Below are positions 41,081 to 48,749 of a DNA stretch of 64,000 nt, in pieces. The stretch comes from VAZQ01 sp035693615 (lineage in GTDB: Bacteria > Pseudomonadota > Alphaproteobacteria > Rhizobiales > Xanthobacteraceae), in contig DASSGH010000113.1 in NCBI GenBank assembly GCA_035693615.1, forward strand, positions 39,092 to 103,091, given 5' to 3'. Position numbers and translations under genes: made by a program. Within the stretch, counting starts at the first letter, position 1, and each line of letters opens with the position of its first letter. The notes beneath the pieces were generated by a model. That model did not search any database and had not been told where the DNA came from. It was given only the letters and a program-made list of their open reading frames with translations.

Positions 41081-42265
41081 ATGCTCAACAGCCTCGACCT
41101 CGAAGGCTCCCCGCGCGACACACGCGTGGTCGTCGCCATGTCCGGCGGGGTGGATTCCTCTGTTACCGCGGCGCTGCTCAAGGCCGATGGCTACGACGTC
41201 ATCGGCGTCACGCTGCAACTCTACGACCATGGAGCCGCCACCCATCGCAAGGGCGCCTGTTGCGCCGGGCAAGACGTCTACGACGCGCGCGCGGTCGCGG
41301 AACGGATCGGCATTCCCCACTACGTGCTCGACTACGAGAGCCGGTTCAAGGAAATGGTGATCGACCATTTCGCCGAGAGCTATGTGGCGGGCGAGACGCC
41401 GGTGCCGTGCATCGAGTGCAACCAGTCGATCAAATTCCGCGACCTTCTTTCGACCGCGCGCGAGCTCGGTGCGAGCGTGCTCGCGACCGGCCATTACGTC
41501 GCGTCGCGGCCGCTGCCAGGCGGTGGGCGAGCGCTCTACCGCGCGCGCGAAGAGGAGCGCGACCAGAGCTACTTCCTGTTTGCCACCAAGCGCGAGCAAC
41601 TCGAGGTGCTGCGCTTTCCGTTGGGCGACAAGACCAAGGCGGAAACGCGGGCCCTCGCCCGCCGGTTCGGCCTCGCGGTCGCCGACAAGCACGACAGCCA
41701 GGACATCTGCTTCGTGCCCTCCGGCCGCTACACGGAGGTGATCGAGCGGCTCAAGCCCGGGGCGGCGGAGCCCGGCGACATCGTCGATCTCGACGGCCAC
41801 GTGCTGGGCCGGCATTCCGGCATCATCCATTTCACCGTGGGGCAGCGCCGCGGGCTCGGCATCGCCGCCAAGCATCCGCTTTATGTCGTGCGGCTCGATG
41901 CGCCGACGCGCCGCGTGGTCGTGGGGCCGCGCGAGGCGCTGCGCACCAGCCGGATGCGCCTGCGCGAGGTCAATTGGCTGGGCGAGCACACCATCGATCA
42001 TGCGCTATGCGCCGGCTGGCACGAGGTGTTCGTAAAGGTGCGCTCGACGCGCCCGCCGCAGCCGGCCTGGCTGAGCCGGGGAGCGCACGGCGTGGAAGTG
42101 GACCTGCTCGAGGGCGAGGACGGCGTATCGCCGGGCCAGGCTTGCGTGTTCTACGACGCGGCCGAAGGTCAGGCGCGCGTGCTCGGCGGCGGCTTTATCC
42201 AAAGCGCGGTCGCAGCGACTCGCGTCCCGCCCGTGCGGGAGGCGCGTGTGGCCTCGGGCGCTTAG
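41081..42265 (+). CDS. mnmA: tRNA-specific 2-thiouridylase MnmA
   Basis: The 394-residue enzyme has the PP-loop 'AMSGGVDSSVTAALL' (residues 19-33), catalytic Cys113 ('CIECNQSIKF') and Cys210 ('DSQDICFVPSGRY'), and the tRNA-binding 'GHYVASRPLPGG' and 'FTVGQRRGLGI' motifs. It makes 2-thiouridine at the wobble position of tRNAs for Glu, Gln and Lys. The ATG at 41081 precedes the conserved part; the frame is open to 40796 without family likeness. A methyltransferase gene follows 62 bases later. Confidence 0.93.
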   Translation: MLNSLDLEGSPRDTRVVVAMSGGVDSSVTAALLKADGYDVIGVTLQLYDHGAATHRKGACCAGQDVYDARAVAERIGIPHYVLDYESRFKEMVIDHFAESYVAGETPVPCIECNQSIKFRDLLSTARELGASVLATGHYVASRPLPGGGRALYRAREEERDQSYFLFATKREQLEVLRFPLGDKTKAETRALARRFGLAVADKHDSQDICFVPSGRYTEVIERLKPGAAEPGDIVDLDGHVLGRHSGIIHFTVGQRRGLGIAAKHPLYVVRLDAPTRRVVVGPREALRTSRMRLREVNWLGEHTIDHALCAGWHEVFVKVRSTRPPQPAWLSRGAHGVEVDLLEGEDGVSPGQACVFYDAAEGQARVLGGGFIQSAVAATRVPPVREARVASGA

Positions 42266-42327
42266 TATCAATGCTCTTGTCGTCATGCCCGGCCTGGTAC
42301 GGAACGTGAGTTGACGCGGCGGGGGCG

Positions 42328-43017
42328 ATGGCGGGCGAGATCGACATCGATACGGTTGCCAAAGCTTATGCGCGCTGGGCGCCGGTCTATGATCTCGTGT
42401 TCGGCGCCGTGTTCGACGCCGGCCGCAAGGCCTCGATCGCGGCGGCCGAGCGCCTCGGCGGGCGCATCCTCGATGTCGGCATCGGCACCGGCATTTCGCT
42501 TACCGATTATGCCCCCACGCAGCGCATCGTCGGCGTCGACTACAGCGAGCCTATGTTGCGCAGGGCGCACGAGCGGGTGCTTTCCCAGGGGCTCGCCCAT
42601 GTCGAGGCGCTGGCGGTGATGGATGCGCAGCATCTCGGTTTTCGCGATGCCTTCTTCGACGCGGTGGTCGCGCAATACGTCATCACCACGGTGCCTGACC
42701 CGGTGGCGGCCCTCGACGAGTTTGCCCGCGTCACCAAGCCGGGCGGCGAGATCATCCTGGTCAACCATCTCGGCGCCGAGGCGGGGCCGCGGCGCCTGTT
42801 CGAGCAAAGCTTTGCGCCGCTCGCGCGGCGGCTCGGCTGGCGGCCGGAATTCCGCTGGCAGCGGTTGGCGCAGTGGGCCGAGCGCCACCGCGGCGTGCGT
42901 TTGATCGAGCGCCGCCCGATGCCGCCGCTCGGCCATTTCTCGCTCATTCGATTCGAACGTCTCTCCGCCGGCGCCGACGGAAAAGGGCGCGGGGCGGATG
43001 GCGGGCGGGGCGGGTGA
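42328..43017 (+). CDS. PmtA-like SAM-dependent methyltransferase
   Basis: The 229-residue class I methyltransferase has motif I 'GRILDVGIGTGISL', motif II 'IVGVDYSEPMLRRA' and 'VAQYVITTVPDPVAALDE'. The N-terminal 'YARWAPVYDLVFGAVFDAG' and 'NHLGAEAGPRRLFEQSFAP' fit the Rhodobacter-type phosphatidylethanolamine N-methyltransferase, which makes phosphatidylcholine. The C-terminus ends in a Gly/Arg-rich tail. Symbol withheld since related enzymes exist. Confidence 0.78.
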   Translation: MAGEIDIDTVAKAYARWAPVYDLVFGAVFDAGRKASIAAAERLGGRILDVGIGTGISLTDYAPTQRIVGVDYSEPMLRRAHERVLSQGLAHVEALAVMDAQHLGFRDAFFDAVVAQYVITTVPDPVAALDEFARVTKPGGEIILVNHLGAEAGPRRLFEQSFAPLARRLGWRPEFRWQRLAQWAERHRGVRLIERRPMPPLGHFSLIRFERLSAGADGKGRGADGGRGG

Positions 43018-43056
43018 GGCTAGCTCCGTGCGACTCCCTCGCCTCGTTCGCTGGCT

Positions 43057-44043
43057 TTAGGCGATTTTCACCACGATCCGCCCGCGTACCCCTCCTTCGA
43101 GGATCTGCCGGCCGGCCTCGATGACGTCGGACAGATCGATTTCACGCGTCACGGCGGCGAGTTTGCCGGCGTCGAGATCGGACGCCAATCGCTTCCAGGC
43201 CTCGCGTCGCCGTTCGAGCGGACACATCACGGAATCGATGCCGATGAGCGACACTCCGCGCAGAATGAACGGCGCGACCGTCGCCGGAAGATCCATTCCG
43301 CCGGCCAAACCACAAGCGGCGACCGCGCCGCCATAGCGCGTCATCGACAGTACATTGGCCAATGTGGTCGACCCCACGCTATCGATGCCGCCAGCCCATC
43401 GTTCTTTGCCGAGCGGCCTGGGGTCGCCGGTAAGCTCCTTGCGCTCGATAATCTCGCGCGCGCCCAGCTCTCTCAGGTAATCCGCTTCGGCCGGACGGCC
43501 GGTCGAGGCGTGGACCGCAAAGCCGAGATTAGCGAGCAGCGCGACCGCGATCGAACCCAATCCTCCGGCCGCCCCGGTGACGATCACCGGTCCGTGTCGC
43601 GGCGTAACGCCATGCCGCTCGAGCGCCATCACCGCCAGCATGGCGGTGTACCCGGCGGTTCCGATCGCCATCGCACCACGCGCGCTATTGCGCTCCGGCA
43701 AACGCACCAGCCAATCGCCCTTGACCCTCGCCTTTTCCGCGTAGCCGCCGAGATGGGTTTCGCCCAGTCCCCAACCATTGACGATCACCCGGTCGCCCCG
43801 CTTCCACTGCGGATGCGAGGAGGATTCGACCGTGCCGGCGAGATCAATCCCGGGAATCATTGGGAAACGCCGAACGACCGGCGCCTTGCCGGTGAGCGCG
43901 AGTCCATCTTTATAATTCACCGTCGACCATTCGACGCGGATGGTGACATCGCCGTCCATCAGATTTGCTTCGTCGAAATCGCCGAGACGAACGTTTTGCC
44001 CGCCGTCGCTCTTTTCGATTACAATTGCCTTGAATGTCGGCAC
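43057..44043 (-). CDS. AcuI/YhdH-type NADPH-dependent acrylyl-CoA reductase
   Basis: The 328-residue zinc-free medium-chain reductase matches AcuI: 'TVNYKDGLALTGKAPVVR', 'FPMIPGIDLAGTVESS', 'GYAEKARVKGDWLVRLP', 'AMAIGTAGYTAMLAVMALE', and the nucleotide motif 'VIVTGAAGGLGSIAV'. These enzymes reduce acrylyl-CoA and related enoyl thioesters. GTG at 44043 follows GGAGGAGAG. It is divergent from the polyketide operon with a 154-base gap, so a trans enoyl reductase role there is conceivable but unproven. Confidence 0.87.
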   Translation of the reverse strand: MPTFKAIVIEKSDGGQNVRLGDFDEANLMDGDVTIRVEWSTVNYKDGLALTGKAPVVRRFPMIPGIDLAGTVESSSHPQWKRGDRVIVNGWGLGETHLGGYAEKARVKGDWLVRLPERNSARGAMAIGTAGYTAMLAVMALERHGVTPRHGPVIVTGAAGGLGSIAVALLANLGFAVHASTGRPAEADYLRELGAREIIERKELTGDPRPLGKERWAGGIDSVGSTTLANVLSMTRYGGAVAACGLAGGMDLPATVAPFILRGVSLIGIDSVMCPLERRREAWKRLASDLDAGKLAAVTREIDLSDVIEAGRQILEGGVRGRIVVKIA

Positions 44044-44197
44044 GTACTCTCCTCCATCCTTGCGCGCTGAAAGCTCTAGCGTGCGCTGCCGAGCGCCGCA
44101 ACTTGACGCCGGCATTGAGGGCGGTTCGAGACGGGGTCACTTTTGGGGGCGGTTCCTTCCAGCCGCCGCTCAGGCCGGCCGCTGAGCACGACCCGCA

Positions 44198-44971
44198 ATG
44201 ACGCTCGACAGGTGGGTACCGTTTCGAACTGAAGGCGCGGCGGTTCGCTGCCGCGTGTTTTGTTTTCCCCACGCTGGGGGCACTGCGGCGTTCTATCGGC
44301 CGCTGCGGGGCTTCATGCCTCCCGAGATCGATTTCTGTCCCGTGGAGTTGCCGGGACGTGCCGCGCGATTCACCGAGGCGCCGTTGAGCGCGATGAACGC
44401 CCTGATCGAGCAGCTCACCGATGCACTCAAGCCGCTCATGGGAGTGCCGTTTGCTTTCTTCGGCCACAGCGTCGGGAGCTGCGTGGCTTACGAAGCCGCC
44501 CGGCGACTTCGCTCGGCCGATGGCCGCAGTGCCGTGCATCTATTCGTTTCCGGGCGAGGGAGGCCCGAGTTCGCCTCCGCCGATCATCGCCCGGCGCGCC
44601 CGCGCTCGGACGACGATCTGCTCGCCATTCTGGACGAATTTGGCGGCACGCCGGCAGCAGTCATGCAGTGTCCGGAGCTCGTTGCCGCGCTACTGCCCGC
44701 GTTGAGAGCGGATCTTGCACTCGTGGAGGCATATGCAATTGATCCAGGGGATCACATCGCCTGTCCGATCTCCGCGTTCGGCGGCGCCGACGACCTTGAG
44801 CGTTCCGGCTCACTCCAGTCATGGCGAAGCCTCACCCGCGGAAAATTTCGAACCTGCGTTTTCCCTGGAGGACATTTTTATTTCTCGGTTGCCCCGGCGG
44901 CTCTCGCCCGGGAGATCGTTCAAGATTTGCTCGCATTCGCGCCGACGTCACACGCGAGGCGGGCGATATGA
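44198..44971 (+). CDS. Type II thioesterase of the polyketide operon
   Basis: The 257-residue alpha/beta hydrolase has the GxSxG nucleophile Ser91 ('FFGHSVGSCVAYEAAR'), likely acid Asp197 ('GGADDLE') and His225 ('FPGGHFYFS'), plus the N-terminal 'FCFPHAGGTAAFYRPL'. RifR/GrsT-type enzymes clear misprimed or stalled acyl groups from carrier proteins. It is the first gene of a seven-gene operon ending with the synthase. Its stop overlaps the next start (ATGA at 44968-44971). Confidence 0.88.
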   Translation: MTLDRWVPFRTEGAAVRCRVFCFPHAGGTAAFYRPLRGFMPPEIDFCPVELPGRAARFTEAPLSAMNALIEQLTDALKPLMGVPFAFFGHSVGSCVAYEAARRLRSADGRSAVHLFVSGRGRPEFASADHRPARPRSDDDLLAILDEFGGTPAAVMQCPELVAALLPALRADLALVEAYAIDPGDHIACPISAFGGADDLERSGSLQSWRSLTRGKFRTCVFPGGHFYFSVAPAALAREIVQDLLAFAPTSHARRAI

Positions 44972-45693
44972 GACCTCGCGGGGCAGATCGTGCGGGCTTG
45001 GCCGTCGGCGAAATCCACGTGTGGACAGCACGCCTCGTCGACGACCCGGGAGTAACGGCTTCCTTGTTGCCACTATTGAGCCGAGAGGAGCGGGCGCGCT
45101 CCGCGCAGTTCGCGTTCGAGCATGATCGGGTGCGTTTCATCCAGGCGCATGGCAGGGTGCGCCAGATACTCTCCGAGTATGCGAAAGCAGGCGCCGCGAC
45201 ACTCAGCTTTGCTCGCAACCGGAATGGCAAGCCATCTTTGGTTCCGCAGCTGAATGGTCCCGCGCTCCAGTTCAGCGTTTCGCACAGCAGTGATTGCTGC
45301 ATGCTCGCAGTGCGGCTCGATCAGCCAATCGGGATCGATGTAGAGCAGCTCCGTGACCTGCCGCGGGCCATCGACATTGCGCAAACCTATTTTGCACCGG
45401 CGGAACGCAGAGCCTTGAACGATTTGCGGGGAACGGCCCAGCGCGATGCGTTCTTTGCCTTGTGGACGCACAAGGAGGCAACGGTGAAAGCGCTGGGCGT
45501 CAGCTTGGCGGCCAACCTTGCCCGCATAGAGTTCGATCTTGATCAGGTCGGCAGACCGCGCCTCGCGGCGTGGGACGGCGATCAAGCCGTTGCCCAAAGC
45601 TGGTCGGTTCTTCGCCTCGCTGCCGCGCCGGGCTACGTTGCGGCGCTCGCCACTGCGCATCCGATCGGATCGGTCGTGTGCAAGATGCAGTGA
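44968..45693 (+). CDS. Sfp-type 4'-phosphopantetheinyl transferase
   Basis: The 241-residue enzyme has both Sfp signatures: metal ligands Asp124 and Glu126 in 'QPIGIDVEQLRDL' and Lys169-Glu170 in 'FFALWTHKEATVKALG'. 'FSVSHSSDCCMLAV' is the usual CoA-binding SHS region. It attaches the phosphopantetheine arm to the operon's carrier proteins (Ser46 of the discrete ACP, Ser1259 of the synthase). Its start overlaps the thioesterase stop, showing coupled expression. Confidence 0.9.
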   Translation: MRPRGADRAGLAVGEIHVWTARLVDDPGVTASLLPLLSREERARSAQFAFEHDRVRFIQAHGRVRQILSEYAKAGAATLSFARNRNGKPSLVPQLNGPALQFSVSHSSDCCMLAVRLDQPIGIDVEQLRDLPRAIDIAQTYFAPAERRALNDLRGTAQRDAFFALWTHKEATVKALGVSLAANLARIEFDLDQVGRPRLAAWDGDQAVAQSWSVLRLAAAPGYVAALATAHPIGSVVCKMQ

Positions 45694-45821
45694 CGCGGAT
45701 GCTACTCATACGATTGTGAGCCGTGGACATATATTAGGAATTGTGCAATGTTTGCAGCGCAATCGGTGGCGTGAGACCGTCCGCACGGGCGCGCCGCGCA
45801 GTTGCAGACGGGGGTGTCTCA

Positions 45822-46226
45822 ATGTTCTTCGACGACGCGCGGCCGCATTCGTCGGACGGTGATATTCCCGAGTCCGGCATTCGCTTTGCCATGATGTTTG
45901 GCGAGCTATGGCATGACTGGCTCGAGGCGATGTCGGAAGTGGCTTACCAGACTCATAGAGCCTGTGAATTTTTTGCCCAAAACGGAGTATCGTCGAAGGG
46001 GCAATATGGAAATTTCCGTGAGCCGTTCGATTCTCGCCCTTCGAACGGCGAAGATGAGCGGCCGGACGGGTCGATCGACATGGATAAGCTCCAGGAGTGC
46101 TTGCAATCGATGGACTCGATGCAAGCGGCCCGGGTGATGCATGCCGTTCAAATGATGCAAGTCATGGAGGCTATCCTGCGAAGGCGGCGAGCGCGCGCAA
46201 ACCAGGCGGAGGGTAGCGCTTGGTAA
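45822..46226 (+). CDS. Small helical protein in the polyketide operon, unknown
   Basis: The 134-residue protein has a helical N-terminal half with 'MMFGELWHDWLEAMSEVAY' and 'HRACEFFAQNG', an acidic linker ('NGEDERPDGSIDMD'), and a Met-rich C-terminal helix 'MHAVQMMQVMEAI' ending in Arg/Ala. The first part vaguely resembles phasins. No known domain. It lies between the transferase and the ligase; the ATG at 45822 follows GACGGGGG. Its conserved place in the operon would need comparison with other genomes. Confidence 0.6.
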   Translation: MFFDDARPHSSDGDIPESGIRFAMMFGELWHDWLEAMSEVAYQTHRACEFFAQNGVSSKGQYGNFREPFDSRPSNGEDERPDGSIDMDKLQECLQSMDSMQAARVMHAVQMMQVMEAILRRRRARANQAEGSAW

Positions 46227-46264
46227 GCCTTTGACTGGCGGCGCAGGGTCACGGCGGGGCACTC

Positions 46265-47641
46265 ATGAGCCGTCATTGGTTGAGTGAGCGTTTGCGATCG
46301 TGGGGGGATCGGCCGGCGCTGATCGGAAGCAATGAAAGTTGGTCATTTCACCAGCTCTGCGACGGCTGCGATGCTTGGCTCCGCGAATTGGCGCAACGTG
46401 GGGTCAAACCCGGCGACACACTTGCAATCTGCGGCGACTATTCGCCGAACCTGTGCGCCTTGCTTCTGGCGGGTCTCCTGAACCGTAACATCATCGTCCC
46501 GCTGGCGACCGCAAGCGCGCCCCGCTGGAATGAACTGATGAAGCTGGCGCAGGTGCAATTCGCCGTTTGCTTCAACGGCGACAATTCCTGGCACGCCGCC
46601 GCCCTCGATCATGCCGTGAGCCACCCGCTGCTGCGGGAGCTCAAGCAGCGCGAGACCCCCGGTCTCATTCTGTTCAGCTCGGGCTCGACCGGGCAGAGCA
46701 AGGCTTCGGTCCTCGATTTTCATCGGCTATTGGCGAAGTTCGAACAACCGCGGCCGGCCTATCGCACGCTCGTCTTTCTCCTTCTCGACCACATCGGCGG
46801 AATCAACACGCTTGCGCATGCGCTGTGTCATGGTGGGACCGTTGTCACCACGCCCGAGCGGCATCCAGACGCGGTGTGCGCCGCCATCGAAATGCACCGC
46901 GTTCAGCTGCTGCCAACGACCCCAACCTTCCTGCGGATGCTGCTGATTGCCGACGCCATACGGCGTCACGATCTTTCCTCGCTCGAGATCATCACCTACG
47001 GGACCGAGCCGATGCCCCCAACCACCCTCGCGGCGGTACGCGAGGCTTTGCCGTGGGTGCGGTTCAAGCAAACCTACGGATTGTCGGAACTCGGCATCCT
47101 GCCGACCCGATCGCGCGAGTCCGGTTCAGTCTGGCTCAAGCTCGGGACCGGCTTTGAGCACAAGATCGTTGCCGGCGTGCTCTGGATCAGGTCGCCGAGC
47201 GCGATGCTGGGATATCTCAACGCGCCGTCACCATTCGAGGCTGACGGCTGGTTCAACACGCAGGATTTGGTCGAAACCGATGGCGAGTACATTCGTATTC
47301 TCGGACGCAAGTCGGAGCTGATCAATGTCGGCGGCGAGAAAGTGCACCCGACCGAGGTCGAGAACGTTCTGCTGCAAATCGACAACGTCAAGGACGTCAC
47401 GGTGCGCGGCGTGCCGAACGCGGTCACCGGCGAGCTCGTCGCAGCCAAGATCACCCCGCTCGTTCCGGAGGAACCCGACGCGCTCAAACGGCGCGTGCGC
47501 CAATTCTGTCACGCACGACTCGAGCGCTACAAGGTTCCTGCCGTGATCGACGTGGTCGTCGAGGACCACCACGGTGCGCGCTACAAGAAATCACGAGGTC
47601 CAGCATCGATCCGGCGCCACACGGCAGACGTCGGGTCGTAA
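46265..47641 (+). CDS. Acyl-activating AMP-forming ligase of the polyketide operon
   Basis: The 458-residue class I adenylate-forming enzyme has the P-loop 'LILFSSGSTGQSKAS', 'YGTEPMPPTTLAAV', the A5 motif 'QTYGLSELGILPTR', the hinge region 'GRKSELINVGGEKVHPTEVE' and a C-terminal Lys in 'GARYKKSRG'. It is shorter than most (about 500-550). It probably adenylates a starter acid and loads it on the discrete ACP or on CoA. The substrate cannot be read by eye. Confidence 0.87.
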   Translation: MSRHWLSERLRSWGDRPALIGSNESWSFHQLCDGCDAWLRELAQRGVKPGDTLAICGDYSPNLCALLLAGLLNRNIIVPLATASAPRWNELMKLAQVQFAVCFNGDNSWHAAALDHAVSHPLLRELKQRETPGLILFSSGSTGQSKASVLDFHRLLAKFEQPRPAYRTLVFLLLDHIGGINTLAHALCHGGTVVTTPERHPDAVCAAIEMHRVQLLPTTPTFLRMLLIADAIRRHDLSSLEIITYGTEPMPPTTLAAVREALPWVRFKQTYGLSELGILPTRSRESGSVWLKLGTGFEHKIVAGVLWIRSPSAMLGYLNAPSPFEADGWFNTQDLVETDGEYIRILGRKSELINVGGEKVHPTEVENVLLQIDNVKDVTVRGVPNAVTGELVAAKITPLVPEEPDALKRRVRQFCHARLERYKVPAVIDVVVEDHHGARYKKSRGPASIRRHTADVGS

Positions 47642-47664
47642 TGTGGGCGTGAGGCACGAGGGGC

Positions 47665-48402
47665 ATGCCACAGGCCAGAAGGGTCGCGCTGGTTAGCGGA
47701 GGGAGCCGCGGCCTGGGGGCCGAGCTGGTCTCAGGATTCCTCGAGCGGCAGTACGGCGTAGCGACGCTGAGTCGGACGAAGACAAGCTTCATCTCCGATA
47801 CGTTGCGCTCGCGTAAACGCCGGAATTTCCACTGGCGTGCAGTGGACGGACGCGATCATGAGGAGTTGCGCGCCTTCGTGAAGGAAGCGGGCGAGCAGCT
47901 GGGCCGCATCGACGTACTCGTCAACAACGCCGGCATCGCAATGGAAGGCATTCTGCCGACCATGCGCATGCGCGACATCGTCGAGGCGATCGAAGTCAAT
48001 CTCACGGCTGCTCTGGTGCTGACGCAGGCGTGTTCGCGATTCATGCTGCGCCAGGGCGCGGGATGCATCGTCAACGTGTCCTCGGTGCACGCTATCCGCG
48101 GGCGTGCGGGCGTGGCCGTCTACAGTGCCACCAAAGCGGCGCTCGACGGCTTGACGCGCAGCCTTGCACGCGAGCTCGGTCCGCGTCAGATCAGGGTCAA
48201 TTCGGTCGCTCCCGGTTACTTCGAGAGCGACATGGTCAGCAACCTCCCTGACGCAGAGAAGAAGCGCATCGCTCGGCGCACGCCGCTCGGTCGTGTCGCG
48301 CGCATAGATGAGATCGCGAACGCCGTTCACTTTCTCACCTCCGACCAAGCGTCCTTCATCACCGGACAAACGCTCGTGGTCGATGGAGGCATCACGTGCT
48401 GA
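47665..48402 (+). CDS. FabG-like 3-oxoacyl-ACP reductase (trans ketoreductase candidate)
   Basis: The 245-residue SDR has the cofactor motif 'VALVSGGSRGLGAELV', 'VLVNNAGIAM', active-site Ser in 'IVNVSSVHAIRG', the pair 'YSATKAALDG' (Tyr/Lys), and the ending 'FITGQTLVVDGG'. It therefore looks catalytically complete. The synthase encoded two genes later has no ketoreductase domain, so this enzyme is the obvious source of beta-keto reduction. Its end overlaps the ACP start by seven bases. Confidence 0.88.
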   Translation: MPQARRVALVSGGSRGLGAELVSGFLERQYGVATLSRTKTSFISDTLRSRKRRNFHWRAVDGRDHEELRAFVKEAGEQLGRIDVLVNNAGIAMEGILPTMRMRDIVEAIEVNLTAALVLTQACSRFMLRQGAGCIVNVSSVHAIRGRAGVAVYSATKAALDGLTRSLARELGPRQIRVNSVAPGYFESDMVSNLPDAEKKRIARRTPLGRVARIDEIANAVHFLTSDQASFITGQTLVVDGGITC

Positions 48403-48749
48403 CCACGCCGACGCTCGGCCAAATCGAAACCATTGTGCACGAGCGTATCCGCGCGCTCTTGGCAGAGCGCGCCGGAGAGGTCGGCCACCTGTCCGGCAAC
48501 GAAAAGCTCAGCGCAACGCTCGGCCTCAGCTCGCTCGATTTGGCGTTGCTGGTGGCCGAATTGGAAGCGCAGCTCGGTGTGGATCCATTTGCCAAGCTGG
48601 TGTCGATTACCAGCGTCCGGTCAGTGGACGATCTGGTGCGAGCCTATCAGCAGGCGTTCTTTCCGGAGCTGGAGCGGCGGGAGGATCACACGGTCACGGC
48701 CGCGGTCAAACGAGCTCAGACCAGGCGGGCGCGGACGAAGAGGAGATGA
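48396..48749 (+). CDS. Discrete acyl carrier protein
   Basis: The 117-residue protein has an ACP helix-II motif, 'LGLSSLDLALLVAELE', with the likely phosphopantetheine site Ser46; the usual Asp before it is Ser45 (LGLSS for LGxDS). It has a basic C-terminal tail ('KRAQTRRARTKRR'). GTG at 48396 overlaps the SDR stop and its own stop overlaps the synthase start (ATGA at 48746-48749). It probably carries the starter activated by the ligase. Confidence 0.87.
   Translation: MLTTPTLGQIETIVHERIRALLAERAGEVGHLSGNEKLSATLGLSSLDLALLVAELEAQLGVDPFAKLVSITSVRSVDDLVRAYQQAFFPELERREDHTVTAAVKRAQTRRARTKRR

Noticed and set aside
42266..42327. GTCGTCATGCCCGGCC fragment as another copy of the element near 36969
   Set aside because: Only a short match and no stem; too little to call a repeat.
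48308..48745. 146-codon N-terminal extension of the polyketide synthase
   Set aside because: It overlaps the SDR end and the whole ACP gene in another frame and has no family likeness; the ATG at 48746 overlaps the ACP stop in the normal way.
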